Positions 14,701 to 29,078 of a DNA stretch of 64,000 bases are shown here, piece by piece. The stretch is from Nemertoderma westbladi (lineage: Eukaryota; Xenacoelomorpha; Nemertodermatida; Nemertodermatidae). How positions within the stretch are numbered: the stretch's first letter is position 1; each line of letters starts with the position of its first letter. Where the stretch lies: the NCBI GenBank assembly GCA_032718475.1, contig JAUCBJ010006329.1, positions 124,001 through 188,000 of the forward strand, in the 5' to 3' direction. The position numbers were made by a program, and so were the translations under genes. The notes beneath the pieces were generated by a model. That model searched no databases, was not told the origin of the DNA, and was given only the letters and a program-made list of their open reading frames with translations.

Positions 14701-17700
14701 ATTTCATCCATCTCCAGGGGAAAGACGAAGCAAACAACAGCTGATTACTTCTATAAATGTAAGTGCTACCTGTTCTTTTGACTTTCATTTAAGATTCTTT
14801 ATCTTTTGGAGTGGGTTAGAAGACATGAATATGAAGAACGATGTCGTTTTTTGTAAAAAATCTGAGGATATTTTGATAAATTATTGCTGAAAAACCCAAA
14901 GGATTTTGACATGGCTTTAATACTCATTATATTCATGAAATAGCTGAGATATTTGAGGTGAATTATTGCGTTACATATTAACTTCGGCTCCAGCCGCTTT
15001 GGCAATACGATGAAACTATAATAAATATTCTAGAACACAACAATATTAACAGGGAGATAGGCTACTTATCTCTTCACTCTGAGAGCCTCAAAAACGGGGT
15101 GTTCCGACGCAATCAAATTTCATACATCTCCAGGGGAAAGACGAAGCAAAGAACAGCTGATTACTTCTATAAATGTAAGTGTTACCTGTTCTTTTGACTT
15201 TCATTTAAGATTCGCAACCTCATGGAGTGGGTTAGAAGTTATAAATATGAAGATCGATGTGGTTTTTGAAAAAAATCAAAGGATATTTTGATTAATTATT
15301 GCTGAAAAACACCAAGGATTTTGACATGGCTTTAATACTTCATTATGTTCATGAAATAGCTGAGAAATTTGAGGTGAATTGTTGCATTATATATTAACTT
15401 CAGCTCCAGTCTCTTTGGCAATACGATGAAACTATAATAAATGTTCTAGAACACAACAATATTAACAGGGAGATAGGCTACTTATCTCTTCACTCCGAGA
15501 GCCTCAAAAACGGGGTGTTCCTACGCAATCAAATTTCATCCATCTCCAGGGGAAAGACGAAGCAAATAACAGCTGATTACTTCTATAAATGTAAGTGTTA
15601 CCTGTTCTTTTGACATTCATTTAAGATTCACTATCTCATGGAGTTGGTTAGAAGTTATAAATATAAAAATCGATGTGGTTTTTGAAAAAAATCAAAGGAT
15701 ATTTTGATTAATTATTGCTGAAAAACACCAAGATTTTGACATGGCTTTAATACTTCATTATGTTCATGAAATATCTGAGATATTTGAGGTGAATTGTTGC
15801 ATTATATATTAACTTCAGCTCCAGCCGCTTTGGCAATACGATGAAACTATAATAAATATTCTAGAACACAACAATATTAACAGGGAGATAGGCTACTTAT
15901 CTCTTCACTCCGAGAGCCTCAAAAACGGGGTGTTCCTACGCAATCAAATTTCATCCATCTCCAGGGGAAAGACGAAGCAAATAACAGCTGATTACTTCTA
16001 TAAATGTAAGTGTTACCTGTTCTTTTGACATTCATTTAAGATTCTTTATCTTTTGGAGTGGGTTAGAAGTCATGAATATGAAGAACGATGTCGTTTTTTG
16101 TACAAAATCAGAGGATATTTTGATAAATTATTGCTGAAAAACCCCAAGGATTTTGACATGGCTTTAATACTTCATTATGTTCATGAAATAGCTGAGAAAT
16201 TTGAGGTGAATTATTGTATTACCTATTAACTTCGGCTCCAGCCGCTTTGGCAATACGATGAAACTATAATAAATATTCTAGAACACAACAATATTAACAG
16301 GGAGATAGGCTACTTATCTCTTCACTCTGAGAGCTTCAAAAACGGGGTGTTCCGACGCAATCAAATTTCATACATCTCCAGGGGAAAGACGAAGCAAAGA
16401 ACAGCTGATTACTTCTATAAATGTAAGTGTTACCTGTTCTTTTGACTTTCATTTAAGATTCACAACCTCATGGAGTGGGTTAGAAGTTATAAATATGAAG
16501 ATCGATGTGGTTTTTAAAAAAAATCAAAGGATATTTTGATTAATTATTGCTGAAAAACACGAAGGATTTTGACATGGCTTTAATACTTCATTATGTTCAT
16601 GAAATAGCTGAGAAATTTGAGGTGAGTTGTTGTATTACCTATTAACTTCGGCTCCAGCCGCTTTGGCAATACGATGAAACTATAATAAATATTCTAGAAC
16701 ACAACAATATTAACAGGGAGATAGGCTACTTATCTCTTCACTCTGAGAGCTTCAAAAACGGGGTGTTCCGACGCAATCAAATTTCATACATCTCCAGGGG
16801 AAAGACGAAGCAAAGAACAGCTGATTACTTCTATAAATGTAAGTGTTACCTGTTCTTTTGACTTTCATTTAAGATTCACAACCTCATGGAGTGGGTTAGA
16901 AGTTATAAATATGAAGATCGATGTGGTTTTTAAAAAAAATCAAAGGATATTTTGATTAATTATTGCTGAAAAACACGAAGGATTTTGACATGGCTTTAAT
17001 ACTTCATTATGTTCATGAAATAGCTGAGAAATTTGAGGTGAATTGTTGCATTATATATTAACTTCAGCTCCAGTCTCTTTGGCAATACGATGAAACTATA
17101 ATAAATATTCTAGGACACAACAATATTAACAGGGAGATAGGCTACTTATCTCTTCACTCTGAGAGCCTCAAAAACGGGGTGTTCCGACGCAATCAAATTT
17201 CATCCATCTCCAGGGGAAAGACGAAGCAAAGAACAGCTGATTACTTCTATAAATGAAAGTGTTACCTGTTCTTTTGACTTTCATTTAAGATTCTTTATCT
17301 TGTGGAGTGGGTTAGAAGTCATGAATAAGAAAATCGATTTCGTTTTTTGTAAAAAATCAAAGGATATTTTGATTAATTATTGCTGAAAAACACCAAGGAT
17401 TTTGACATGGCTTTAATACTTCATTATGTTCATGAAATAGCTGAGAAATTTGAGGTGAATTGTTGCATTATATATTAACTTCAGCTCCAGTCTCTTTGGC
17501 AATACGATGAAACTATAATAAATATTCTAGAACACAACAATATTAACAGGGAGATAGGCTACTTATCTCTTCACTCCGAGAGCCTCAAAAACGGGGTGTT
17601 CCTACGCAATCAAATTTCATCCATCTCCAGGGGAAAGACGAAGCAAATAACAGCTGATTACTTCTATAAATGTAAGTGTTACCTGTTCTTTTGACATTCA

Positions 17701-20045
17701 TTTAAGATTCACTATCTCATGGAGTGGGTTAGAAGTTATAAATATAAAAATCGATGTGGTTTTTGAAAAAAATCAAAGGATATTTTGATTAATTATTGCT
17801 GAAAAACACCAAGATTTTGACATGGCTTTAATACTTCATTATGTTCATGAAATATCTGAGATATTTGAGGTGAATTATTGTATTACATATTAACTTTGGC
17901 TTCAGCCGCTTTGGCAATACGATGAAACTATAATAAATATTCTAGAACACAACAATATTAACAGGGAGATAGGCTACTTATCTCTTCAATCTGAGAGCCT
18001 CAAAAAGGGGGGTGTTCCGACGCAATCAAAATTCATCCATCTACAGGGGAAAAACGAAGCAAAGAATAGTTGATTACTTCTATGAATGTAAGTGTTACCT
18101 GCTCCTTTGACTTTCATTTAAGATTCTTTATCTTTTGGAGTGGGTTAGAAGTCATGAATATGAAGAACGATGTCGTTTTTTGTACAAAATCTGAGGATAT
18201 TTTGATAAATTATTGCTGAAAAACCCCAAGGATTTTGACATGGCTTTAATACTTCATTATGTTCATGAAATAGCTGAGAAATTTGAGGTGAGTTGTTGTA
18301 TTACCTATTAACTTCGGCTCCAGCCGCTTTGGCAATACGATGAAACTATAATAAATATTCTAGAACACAACAATATTAACAGGGAGATAGGCTACTTATC
18401 TCTTCACTCTGAGAGCTTCAAAAACGGGGTGTTCCGACGCAATCAAATTTCATACATCTCCAGGGGAAAGACGAAGCAAAGAACAGCTGATTACTTCTAT
18501 AAATGTAAGTGTTACCTGTTCTTTTGACTTTCATTTAAGATTCACAACCTCATGGAGTGGGTTAGAAGTTATAAATATGAAGATCGATGTGGTTTTTGAA
18601 AAAAATCAAAGGATATTTTGATTAATTATTGCTGAAAAACACGAAGGATTTTGACATGGCTTTAATACTTCATTATGTTCATGAAATAGCTGAGAAATTT
18701 GAGGTGAATTGTTGCATTATATATTAACTTCAGCTCCAGTCTCTTTGGCAATACGATGAAACTATAATAAATATTCTAGGACACAACAATATTAACAGGG
18801 AGATAGGCTACTTATCTCTTCACTCTGAGAGCCTCAAAAAGGGGGTGTTCCGACGCAATCAAAATTCATCCATCTCCAGGGGAAAGACGAAGCAAAGAAC
18901 AGCTGATTACTTCTATAAATGTAAGTGTTACCTGTTCTTTTGACTTTCATTTAAGATTCGCTATCTCGTGGAGTGGATTAGAAGTTATAAATATGAAAAT
19001 CAATGTGGTTTTTGAAAAAAATCAGAGGATATTTTGATAAATTATTGCTGAAAAACCCCAAGCATTTTGACATGGCTTTAATACTTCATTATATTCATGA
19101 AATAGCTGAGATATTTGAGGTGAATTATTGTATCACATATTAACTTCGGCTCCAGGCGCTTTGGCAATACGATGAAACTATAATATATATTCTAGAACAC
19201 AACAATATTAACAGGGAGATAGGCTACTTATCTCTCCACTCTGAGAGCCTCAAAAAGGGGGTGTTCCGACGCAATCAAAATTCATCCAACTCCAGGGGAA
19301 AGACGAAGCAAATAACAGCTGATTACTTCTATAAATGTAAGTGTTACCTGCTCCTTTGACTTTCATGTAAGATTCTTTATCTTTTGGAGTGGGTTAGAAG
19401 TCATGAATATGAAAAACGATATCGTTTTTTGTAAAAAATCTGAGGATATTTTGATAAATTATTGGTGAAAAACCCAAGGATTTTGACATGGCTTTAATAC
19501 TTCATTATGTTCATGAAAAAACTGAGATATTTGAGGTGAATTATTGCATTACATAATAACTTTAACTCCAGCCACTTTAGCAATACGATGAAACTATAAT
19601 AAATATTCTAGAACACAACAATATTAACATGGAGATAGGCTATTTATCTCTCCACTCAGACAGCCACAGATAGGGGGGGGTGTTTTGACACAATCAAAAT
19701 TCAACCTTCTCCAGGGGAAAGACGAAGCAAATAACAGCTGATTACTTCTATAAAGGAAAGTGTTACCTGTTCTTATGACTTTCGTTTAAGATTCTCTATC
19801 TCATGGAGTGGATTAGAAGTGATAAATATGAAAATCGATGTGGTTTTTGAAAAAAATCAGAGGATATTTTGATAAATTATTGCTGAAAAACCCCAAGGAT
19901 TTTGACATGGCTTTATACTCATTATATTCATGAAATAGCTGAGATATTTGAGGTGAATTATTGCGTTACATATTAACTTTGGCTCCAGCCGCTTTGGCAA
20001 TACGATGAAACTATACTAAATATTCTAGAACACAACAATATTAAC

Positions 20046-22958
20046 ATGGAGATAGGCTATTTATCTCTCCACTCAGACAGCCACAGATAGGGAGGGGTGT
20101 TTTGACACAATCAAAATTCAACCATCTCCAAGGGAAAGACGAAGCAAATAACAGCTGATTACTTCTATAAAGGAAAGTGTTACCTGTTCTTATGACTTTC
20201 GTTTAAGATTCTCTATCTCGTGGAGTGGATTAGAAGTGATAAATATGAAAATCGATGTGGTTTTTGAAAAAAATCAGAGGATATTTTGATAAATTATTGC
20301 TGAAAAACCCCAAGGATTTTGACATGGCTTTAATACTCATTATATTCATGAAATAGCTGAGATATTTGAGGTGAATTATTGCATTACATATTAACTTTGG
20401 CTCCAGCCGCTTTGGCAATACGATGAAACTATAATAAAAATTCTAGACCACAACAATATTAACAGGGAGATAGGCTACTTATCTCTTCATTCTGAGAGCC
20501 TCAAAAAGGGGGTGTTCCGACGCAATCAAAATTCATCCATCTCCTGGGGAAAGACGAAGCAAATAACAGCTGATTACTTCTATAAAGGAAAGTGTTACCT
20601 GTTCTTATGACTTTCGTTTAAGATTCTCTATCTCGTGGAGTGGATTAGAAGTGATAAATATGAAAATCGATGTGGTTTTTGAAAAAAATCAGAGGATATT
20701 TTGATAAATTATTGCTGAAAAACCCCAAGGATTTTGACATGGCTTTAATACTCATTATATTCATGAAATAGCTGAGATATTTGAGGTGAATTATTGCATT
20801 ACATATTAACTTTGGCTCCAGCCGCTTTGGCAATACGATGAAACTATAATAAAAATTCTAGACCACAACAATATTAACAGGGAGATAGGCTACTTATCTC
20901 TTCATTCTGAGAGCCTCAAAAAGGGGGTGTTCCGACGCAATCAAAATTCATCCATCTCCTGGGGAAAGACGAAGCAAATAACAGCTAATTACTTCTATAA
21001 AGGAAAGTGTTACCTGTTCTTATGACTTTCGTTTAAGATTCTCTATCTCGTGGAGTGGATTAGAAGTGATAAATATGAAAATCGATGTGGTTTTTGAAAA
21101 AAATCAGAGGATATTTTGATAAATTATTGCTGAAAAACCCCAAGGATTTTGACATGGCTTTAATACTCATTATATTCATGAAATAGCTGAGATATTTGAG
21201 GTGAATTATTGCATTACATATTAACTTTGGCTCCAGCCGCTTTGGCAATACGATGAAACTATAATAAATATTCTAGAACACAACAATATTAACAGGGAGA
21301 TAGGCTACTTATCTCTCCACTCTGAGAGCCTCAAAAAGGGGGTGTTCCGACGCAATCAAATTTCATCCATCTCCAGGGGAAAGACGAAGCAAATAACAGC
21401 TGATTACTTCTATAAATGTAAGTGTTACCTGCTCTTTTGACTTTCATTTAAGATTCGCTATCTCATGGAGTGGGTTAGAAGTTATAAATATAAAAATTGA
21501 TGTGGTTTTTGAAAAAAATCAAAGGATATTTTGATAAATTATTGCTGAAAAACCCCAAGGATTTTGACAGGGCTTTAATACTTCATTATGTTCATGAAAT
21601 AGCTGAGATATTTGAGGTGAATTATTGCGTTACATATTAACTTTGGCTCCAGCCGCTTTGGCAATACGATGGAACTATACTAAATATTCTAGAACACAAC
21701 AATATTAACATGGAGATAGGCTATTTATCTCTCCACTCAGACAGCCGCAGATAGGGATGGGTGTTTTGACACAATCAAAATTCAACCATCTCCAGGGGAA
21801 AGACGAAGCAAATAACAGCTGATTACTTCTATAAAGGAAAGTGTTACCTGTTCTTATGACTTTCGTTTAAGATTCTCTATCTCGTGGAGTGGATTAGAAG
21901 TGATAAATATGAAAATCGATGTGGTTTTTAAAAAAAATCAGAGGATATTTTGATAAATTATTGCTGAAAAACCCCAAGGATTTTGACATGGCTTTAATAC
22001 TCATTATATTCATGAAATAGCTGAGATATTTGAGGTGAATTATTGCATTACATATTAACTTTGGCTCCAGCCGCTTTGGCAATACGATGAAACTATAATA
22101 AAAATTCTAGACCACAACAATATTAACAGGGAGATAGGCTACTTATCTCTTCATTCTGAGAGCCTCAAAAAGGGGGTGTTCCGACGCAATCAAAATTCAT
22201 CCATCTCCTGGGGAAAGACGAAGCAAATAACAGCTGATTACTTCTATAAAGGAAAGTGTTACCTGTTCTTATGACTTTCGTTTAAGATTCTCTATCTCGT
22301 GGAGTGGATTAGAAGTGATAAATATGAAAATCGATGTGGTTTTTGAAAAAAATCAGAGGATATTTTGATAAATTATTGCTGAAAAACCCCAAGGATTTTG
22401 ACATGGCTTTAATACTCATTATATTCATGAAATAGCTGAGATATTTGAGGTGATTTATTGCATTACATATTAACTTTGGCTCCAGCCGCTTTGGCAATAC
22501 GATGAAACTATAATAAAAATTCTAGACCACAACAATATTAACAGGGAGATAGGCTACTTATCTCTTCATTCTGAGAGCCTCAAAAAGTGGGTGTTCCGAC
22601 ACAATCAAAATTCATCCATCTCCTGGGGAAAGACGAATCAAATAACAGCTGATTACTTCTATAAAGGAAAGTGTTACCTGTTCTTATGACTTTCGTTTAA
22701 GATTCTCTATCTCGTGGAGTGGATTAGAAGTGATAAATATGAAAATCGATGTGGTTTTTAAAAAAAATCAGAGGATATTTTGACAAATTATTGCTGAAAA
22801 ACCCCAAGGATTTTGACATGGCTTTAATACTCATTATATTCATGAAATAGCTGAGATATTTGAGGTGAATTATTGCATTACATATTAACTTTGGCTCCAG
22901 CCGCTTTGGCAATACGATGAAACTATAATAAATATTCTAGAACACAACAATATTAACA
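20046..22958 (+). repeat. Higher-order repeat, four monomers (about 1,665 bp), nearly two copies
   Basis: Anchors fall at 20046, 20465, 20880, 21295, 21711, 22129, 22544 and 22959. The first unit of each set is the gtgttttgacacaatc subtype; the next two or three carry the aataaaaattctagaccaca and cattctgagagcc markers. Corresponding positions in the two sets are 1,664-1,665 bp apart. Units within a set are exactly 415 bp apart and almost identical, so both monomer-level and four-monomer-level homogenisation are visible. Confidence 0.85.
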
Positions 22959-25900
22959 GGGAGATAGGCTACTTATCTCTCCACTCTGAGAGCCTCAAAA
23001 AGGGGGTGTTCCTACGCAATCAAATTTCATCCATCTCCAGGGGAAAGACGAAGCAAATAACAGCTGATTACTTCTATAAATGTAAGTGTTACCTGTTCTT
23101 TTGACATTCATTTAAGATTCACTATCTCATGGAGTGGGTTAGAAGTTATAAATATAAAAATCGATGTGGTTTTTGAAAAAAATCAAAGGATATTTTGATT
23201 CATTATTGCTGAAAAACACCAAGATTTTGACATGGCTTTAATACTTCATTATGTTCATGAAATATCTGAGATATTTGAGGTGAATTATTGTATTACATAT
23301 TAACTTTGGCTTCAGCCGCTTTGGCAATACGATGAAACTATAATAAATATTCTAGAACACAACAATATTAACAGGGAGATAGGCTACTTATCTCTTCAAT
23401 CTGAGAGCCTCAAAAAGGGGGGTGTTCCGACGCAATCAAAATTCATCCATCTACAGGGGAAAAACGAAGCAAAGAATAGTTGATTACTTCTATGAATGTA
23501 AGTGTTACCTGCTCCTTTGACTTTCATTTAAGATTCTTTATCTTTTGGAGTGGGTTAGAAGTCATGAATATGAAGAACGATGTCGTTTTTTGTACAAAAT
23601 CTGAGGATATTTTGATAAATTATTGCTGAAAAACCCCAAGGATTTTGACATGGCTTTAATACTTCATTATGTTCATGAAATAGCTGAGAAATTTGAGGTG
23701 AGTTGTTGTATTACGTATTAACTTCGGCTCCAGCCGCTTTGGCAATACGATGAAACTATAATAAATATTCTAGAACACAACAATATTAACAGGGAGATAG
23801 GCTACTTATCTCTTCACTCTGAGAGCCTCAAAAACGGGGTGTTCCGACGCAATCAAATTTCATACATCTCCAGGGGAAAGACGAAGCAAAGAACAGCTGA
23901 TTACTTCTATAAATGTAAGTGTTACCTGCTCTTTTGACTTTCATTTATTAAGATCCTCTATCTCGTGGAGTGGGTTAGAAGTTATAAATATGAAAATCGA
24001 TGTGGTTTTTGAAAAAAATCAGAGGATATTTTGATAAATTATTGCAGAAAACCCCCAAGGATTTTGACATGGCTTTAATACTCATTATATTCATGAAATA
24101 GCTGAGTAATTTGAGGTGAATTATTGTATCACATATTAATTTCGGCTCCAGCCGCTTTGGCAATACGATGAAACTATAATAAATAATTCTATAACAGAAC
24201 AATATTAACAGGGAAATAGGCTACTTATCTCTTCATTCTTAGAGCCTCAAAAACGGGGTGTTCCGACGCAATCAAAATTCATCCATCTCCAGGGGAAAGA
24301 CGAAGCAAAGAATAGCTGATTACTTCTATAAATGTAAGTGTTACATGTTCTTTTGACTTTCGTTTAAGATTGTCTATCTCTTGGAGTGGGTTATAAGTCA
24401 TGAATATGAAAATCGATGTCGTTTTTAGTAAAAAATCAGAGAAGATTTTAATATATAATTGCTGAAAAACACCATGTATTTTGACAAGGATTTAATACTC
24501 ATTATATTTATGAAATAGCGGAGATATTTGAGGTGAATTATTGCATTACATATTAACTTTGGCTCCAGCCGCTTTGGCAATACGATGAAACTATAATAAA
24601 AATTCTAGACCACAACAATATTAACAGGGAGATAGGCTACTTATCTCTTCATTCTGAGAGCCTCAAAAAGGGGGTGTTCCGACGCAATCAAAATTCATCC
24701 ATCTCCTGGGGAAAGACGAAGCAAATAACAGCTGATTACTTCTATAAAGGAAAGTGTTACCTGTTCTTATGACTTTCGTTTAAGATTCTCTATCTCGTGG
24801 AGTGGATTAGAAGTGATAAATATGAAAATCGATGTGGTTTTTGAAAAAAATCAGAGGATATTTTGATAAATTATTGCTGAAAAACCCCAAGGATTTTGAC
24901 ATGGCTTTAATACTCATTATATTCATGAAATAGCTGAGATATTTGAGGTGAATTATTGCATTACATATTAACTTTGGCTCCAGCCGCTTTGGCAATACGA
25001 TGAAACTATAATAAATATTCTAGAACACAACAATATTAACAGGGAGATAGGCTACTTATCTCTCCACTCTGAGAGCCTCAAAAAGGGGGTGTTCCTACGC
25101 AATCAAATTTCATCCATCTCCAGGGGAAAGACGAAGCAAATAACAGCTGATTACTTCTATAAATGTAAGTGTTACCTGTTCTTTTGACATTCATTTAAGA
25201 TTCACTATCTCATGGAGTGGGTTAGAAGTTATAAATATAAAAATCGATGTGGTTTTTGAAAAAAATCAAAGGATATTTTGATTAATTATTGCTGAAAAAC
25301 ACCAAGATTTTGACATGGCTTTAATACTTCATTATGTTCATGAAATATCTGAGATATTTGAGGTGAATTATTGTATTACATATTAACTTTGGCTTCAGCC
25401 GCTTTGGCAATACGATGAAACTATAATAAATATTCTAGAACACAACAATATTAAAAGGGAGATAGGCTACTTATCTCTTCAATCTGAGAGCCTCAAAAAG
25501 GGGGGTGTTCCGACGCAATCAAAATTCATCCATCTACAGGGGAAAAACGAAGCAAAGAATAGTTGATTACTTCTATGAATGTAAGTGTTACCTGCTCCTT
25601 TGACTTTCATTTAAGATTATTTATCTTTTGGAGTGGGTTAGAAGTCATGAATTTGAAGAACGATGTCGTTTTTTGTACAAAATCTGAGGATATTTTGATA
25701 AATTATTGCTGAAAAACCCCAAGGATTTTGACATGGCTTTAATACTCATTATATTCATGAAATAGCTGAGATATTTGAGGTGAATTATTGCATTACATAT
25801 TAACTTTGGCTCCAGCCGCTTTGGCAATACGATGAAACTATAATAAAAATTCTCGACCACAACAATATTAACAGGGAGATAGGCTAATTATCTCTTCATT

Positions 25901-27957
25901 CTGAGAGCCTCAAAAAGGGGGTGTTCCGACGCAATCAAAATTCATCCATCTCCTGGGGAAAGACGAAGCAAATAACAGCTGATTACTTCTATAAAGGAAA
26001 GTGTTACCTGTTCTTATGACTTTCGTTTAAGATTCTCTATCTCGTGGAGTGGATTAGAAGTGATAAATATGAAAATCGATGTGGTTTTTGAAAAAAATCA
26101 GAGGATATTTTGATAAATTATTGCTGAAAAACCCCAAGGATTTTGACATGGCTTTAATACTCATTATATTCATGAAATAGCTGAGATATTTGAGGTGAAT
26201 TATTGCATTACATATTAACTTTGGCTCCAGCCGCTTTGGCAATACGATGAAACTATAATAAAAATTCTAGACCACAACAATATTAACAGGGAGATAGGCA
26301 GGCTACTTATCTCTTCATTCTGAGAGCCTCAAAAAGGGGGTGGTCCGACACAATCAAAATTCATCCATCTCCTGGGGAAAGACGAAGCAAATAACAGCTG
26401 ATTACTTCTATAAAGGAAAGTGTTACCTGTTCTTATGACTTTCGTTTAAGATTCTCTATCTCGTGGAGTGGATTAAAAGTGATAAATATGAAAATCGATG
26501 TGGTTTTTAAAAAAAATCAGAGGATATTTTGACAAATTATTGCTAAAAAACCCCATAGATTTTGACATGGCTTTAATACTCATTATATTCATGAAATAGC
26601 TGAGATATTTGAGGTGAATTATTGCATTACATATTAACTTTGGCTCCAGCCGCTTTGGCAATACGATGAAACTATAATAAAAATTCTAGACCACAACAAT
26701 ATTAACAGGGAGATAGGCTACTTATCTCTTCATTCTGAGAGCCTCAAAAAGGGGGTGTTCCGACGCAATCAAAATTCATCCATCTCCTGGGGAAAGACGA
26801 AGCAAATAACAGCTGATTACTTCTGTAAAGGAAAGTGTTACCTGTTCTTATGACTTTCGTTTAAGATTCTCTATCTCGTGGAGTGGATTAGAAGTGATAA
26901 ATATGAAAATCGATGTGGTTTTTGAAAAAAATCAGAGGATATTTTGATAAATTATTGCTGAAAAACCCCAAGGATTTTGACATGGCTTTAATACTCATTA
27001 TATTCATGAAATAGCTGAGATATTTGAGGTGAATTATTGCATTACATATTAACTTTGGCTCCAGCCGCTTTGGCAATACGATGAAACTATAATAAATATT
27101 ATATAACACAACAATATTAACAGGGAGATAGGCTACTTATCTCTCCACTCTGAGAGCCTCAAAAAGGGGGTGTTCCTACGCAATCAAATTTCATCCATCT
27201 CCAGGGGAAAGACGAAGCAAATAACAGCTGATTACTTCTATAAATGTAAGTGTTACCTGTTCTTTTGACATTCATTTAAGATTCACTATCTCATGGAGTG
27301 GGTTAGAAGTTATAAATATAAAAATCGATGTGGTTTTTGAAAAAAATCAAAGGATATTTTGATTAATTATTGCTGAAAAACACCAAGATTTTGACATGGC
27401 TTTATTTAATACTTCATTATGTTCATGAAATATCTGAGATATTTGAAGTGAATTATTGTATTACATATTAACTTTGGCTTCAGCCGCTTTGGCAATACGA
27501 TGAAACTATAATAAATATTCTAGAACACAACAATATTAACAGGGAGATAGGCTACTTATCTCTTCAATCTGAGAGCCTCAAAAAGGGGGGTGTTCCGACG
27601 CAATCAAAATTCATCCATCTACAGGGGAAAAACGAAGCAAAGAATAGTTGATTACTTCTATGAATGTAAGTGTTACCTGCTCCTTTGACTTTCATTTAAG
27701 ATTCTTTATCTTTTGGAGTGGGTTAGAAGTCATGAATATGAAGAACGATGTCGTTTTTTGTACAAAATCTGAGGATATTTTGATAAATTATTGCTGAAAA
27801 ACCCCAAGGATTTTGACATGGCTTTAATACTTCATTATGTTGATGAAATAGCTGAGAAATTTGAGGTGAGTTGTTGTATTACGTATTAACTTCGGCTCCA
27901 GCCGCTTTGGCAATACGATGAAACTATAATAAATATTCTAGAACACAACAATATTAA
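22959..27957 (+). repeat. Higher-order repeat, five monomers (about 2,083 bp), three imperfect copies
   Basis: A distinctive pair of neighbouring monomers recurs three times. The first has gtgttcctacgcaatcaaat and begins at 22959, 25042 and 27123. The second has aatagttgattacttctatg and begins near 23374, 25457 and 27540. Spacings are about 2,081-2,085 bp, or five monomers. The other three units of each period differ more between copies, so the higher-order structure is only partly homogenised. The same second-type unit also occurs at about 18065, outside this block. Confidence 0.8.
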
Positions 27958-29078
27958 CAGGGAGATAGGCTACTTATCTCTTCACTCTGAGAGCCTCAAA
28001 AACGGGGTGTTCCAACGCAATCAAATTTCATACATCTCCAGGGGAAAGACGAAGCAAAGAACAGCTGATTACTTCTATAAATGTAAGTGTTACCTGTTCT
28101 TTTGACTTTCATTTAAGATTCGCAACCTCATGGAGTGGGTTAGAAGTTATAAATATGAAGATCGATGTGGTTTTTGAAAAAAATCAAAGGATATTTTGAT
28201 TAATTATTGCTGAAAAACACCAAGGATTTTGACATGGCTTTAATACTTCATTATGTTCATGAAATAGCTGAGAAATTTGAGGTGAATTGTTGCATTATAT
28301 ATTAACTTCAGCTCCAGTCTCTTTGGCAATACGATGAAACTATAATAAATATTCTAGGACACAACAATATTAACAGGGAGATAGGCTACTTATCTCTTCA
28401 CTCTGAGAGCCTCAAAAAGGGGGTGTTCCGACGCAATCAAAATTCATCCATCTCCAGGGGAAAGACGAAGCAAAGAATAGCTGATTACTTCTATAAATGT
28501 AAGTGTTACCTGTTCTTTTGACTTTCGTTTAAGATTGTCTATCTCTTGGAGTGGGTTAGAAGTCATGAATATGAAGAACGATGTCGTTTTTTGTACAAAA
28601 TCTGAGGATATTTTGATAAATTATTGCTGAAAAACCCCAAGGATTTTGACATGGCTTTAATACTTCATTATGTTCATGAAATAGCTGAGAAATTTGAGGT
28701 GAGTTGTTGTATTACGTATTAACTTCAGCTCCAGCCGCTTTGGCAATACGATGAAACTATAATAAATATTCTAGAACACAACAATATTAACAGGGAGATA
28801 GGCTACTTATCTCTTCACTCTGAGAGCCTCAAAAACGGGGTGTTCCGACGCAATCAAATTTCATACATATCCAGGGGAAAGACGAAGCAAAGAACAGCTG
28901 ATTACTTCTATAAATGTAAGTGTTACCTGCTCTTTTGACTTTCATTTATTAAGATCCTATATCTCGTGGAGTGGGTTAGAAGTTATAAATATGAAAATCG
29001 ATGTGGTTTTTGAAAAAAATCAGAGGATATTTTGATAAATTATTGCTGAAAAACCCCAAGGATTTTGACATGGCTTTG

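Noticed and set aside
20395-20415. Possible CENP-B box around cttcggctccagccgct or ctttcgtttaagattct.
   Set aside because: Against the TTCGNNNNANNCGGG core, the first has about three mismatches and the second matches only TTCG and the A. Neither is a credible box.
20230-20418. A 62-codon open frame on the minus strand starting MPKRLEPKLICNAI, repeated in dozens of monomers.
   Set aside because: It survives only in monomers with ctcattat. The equally common cttcattat form adds a base and breaks it, and the A-run length also varies. Monomer length is not a multiple of three, and there is no codon-level conservation beyond that of the DNA itself.
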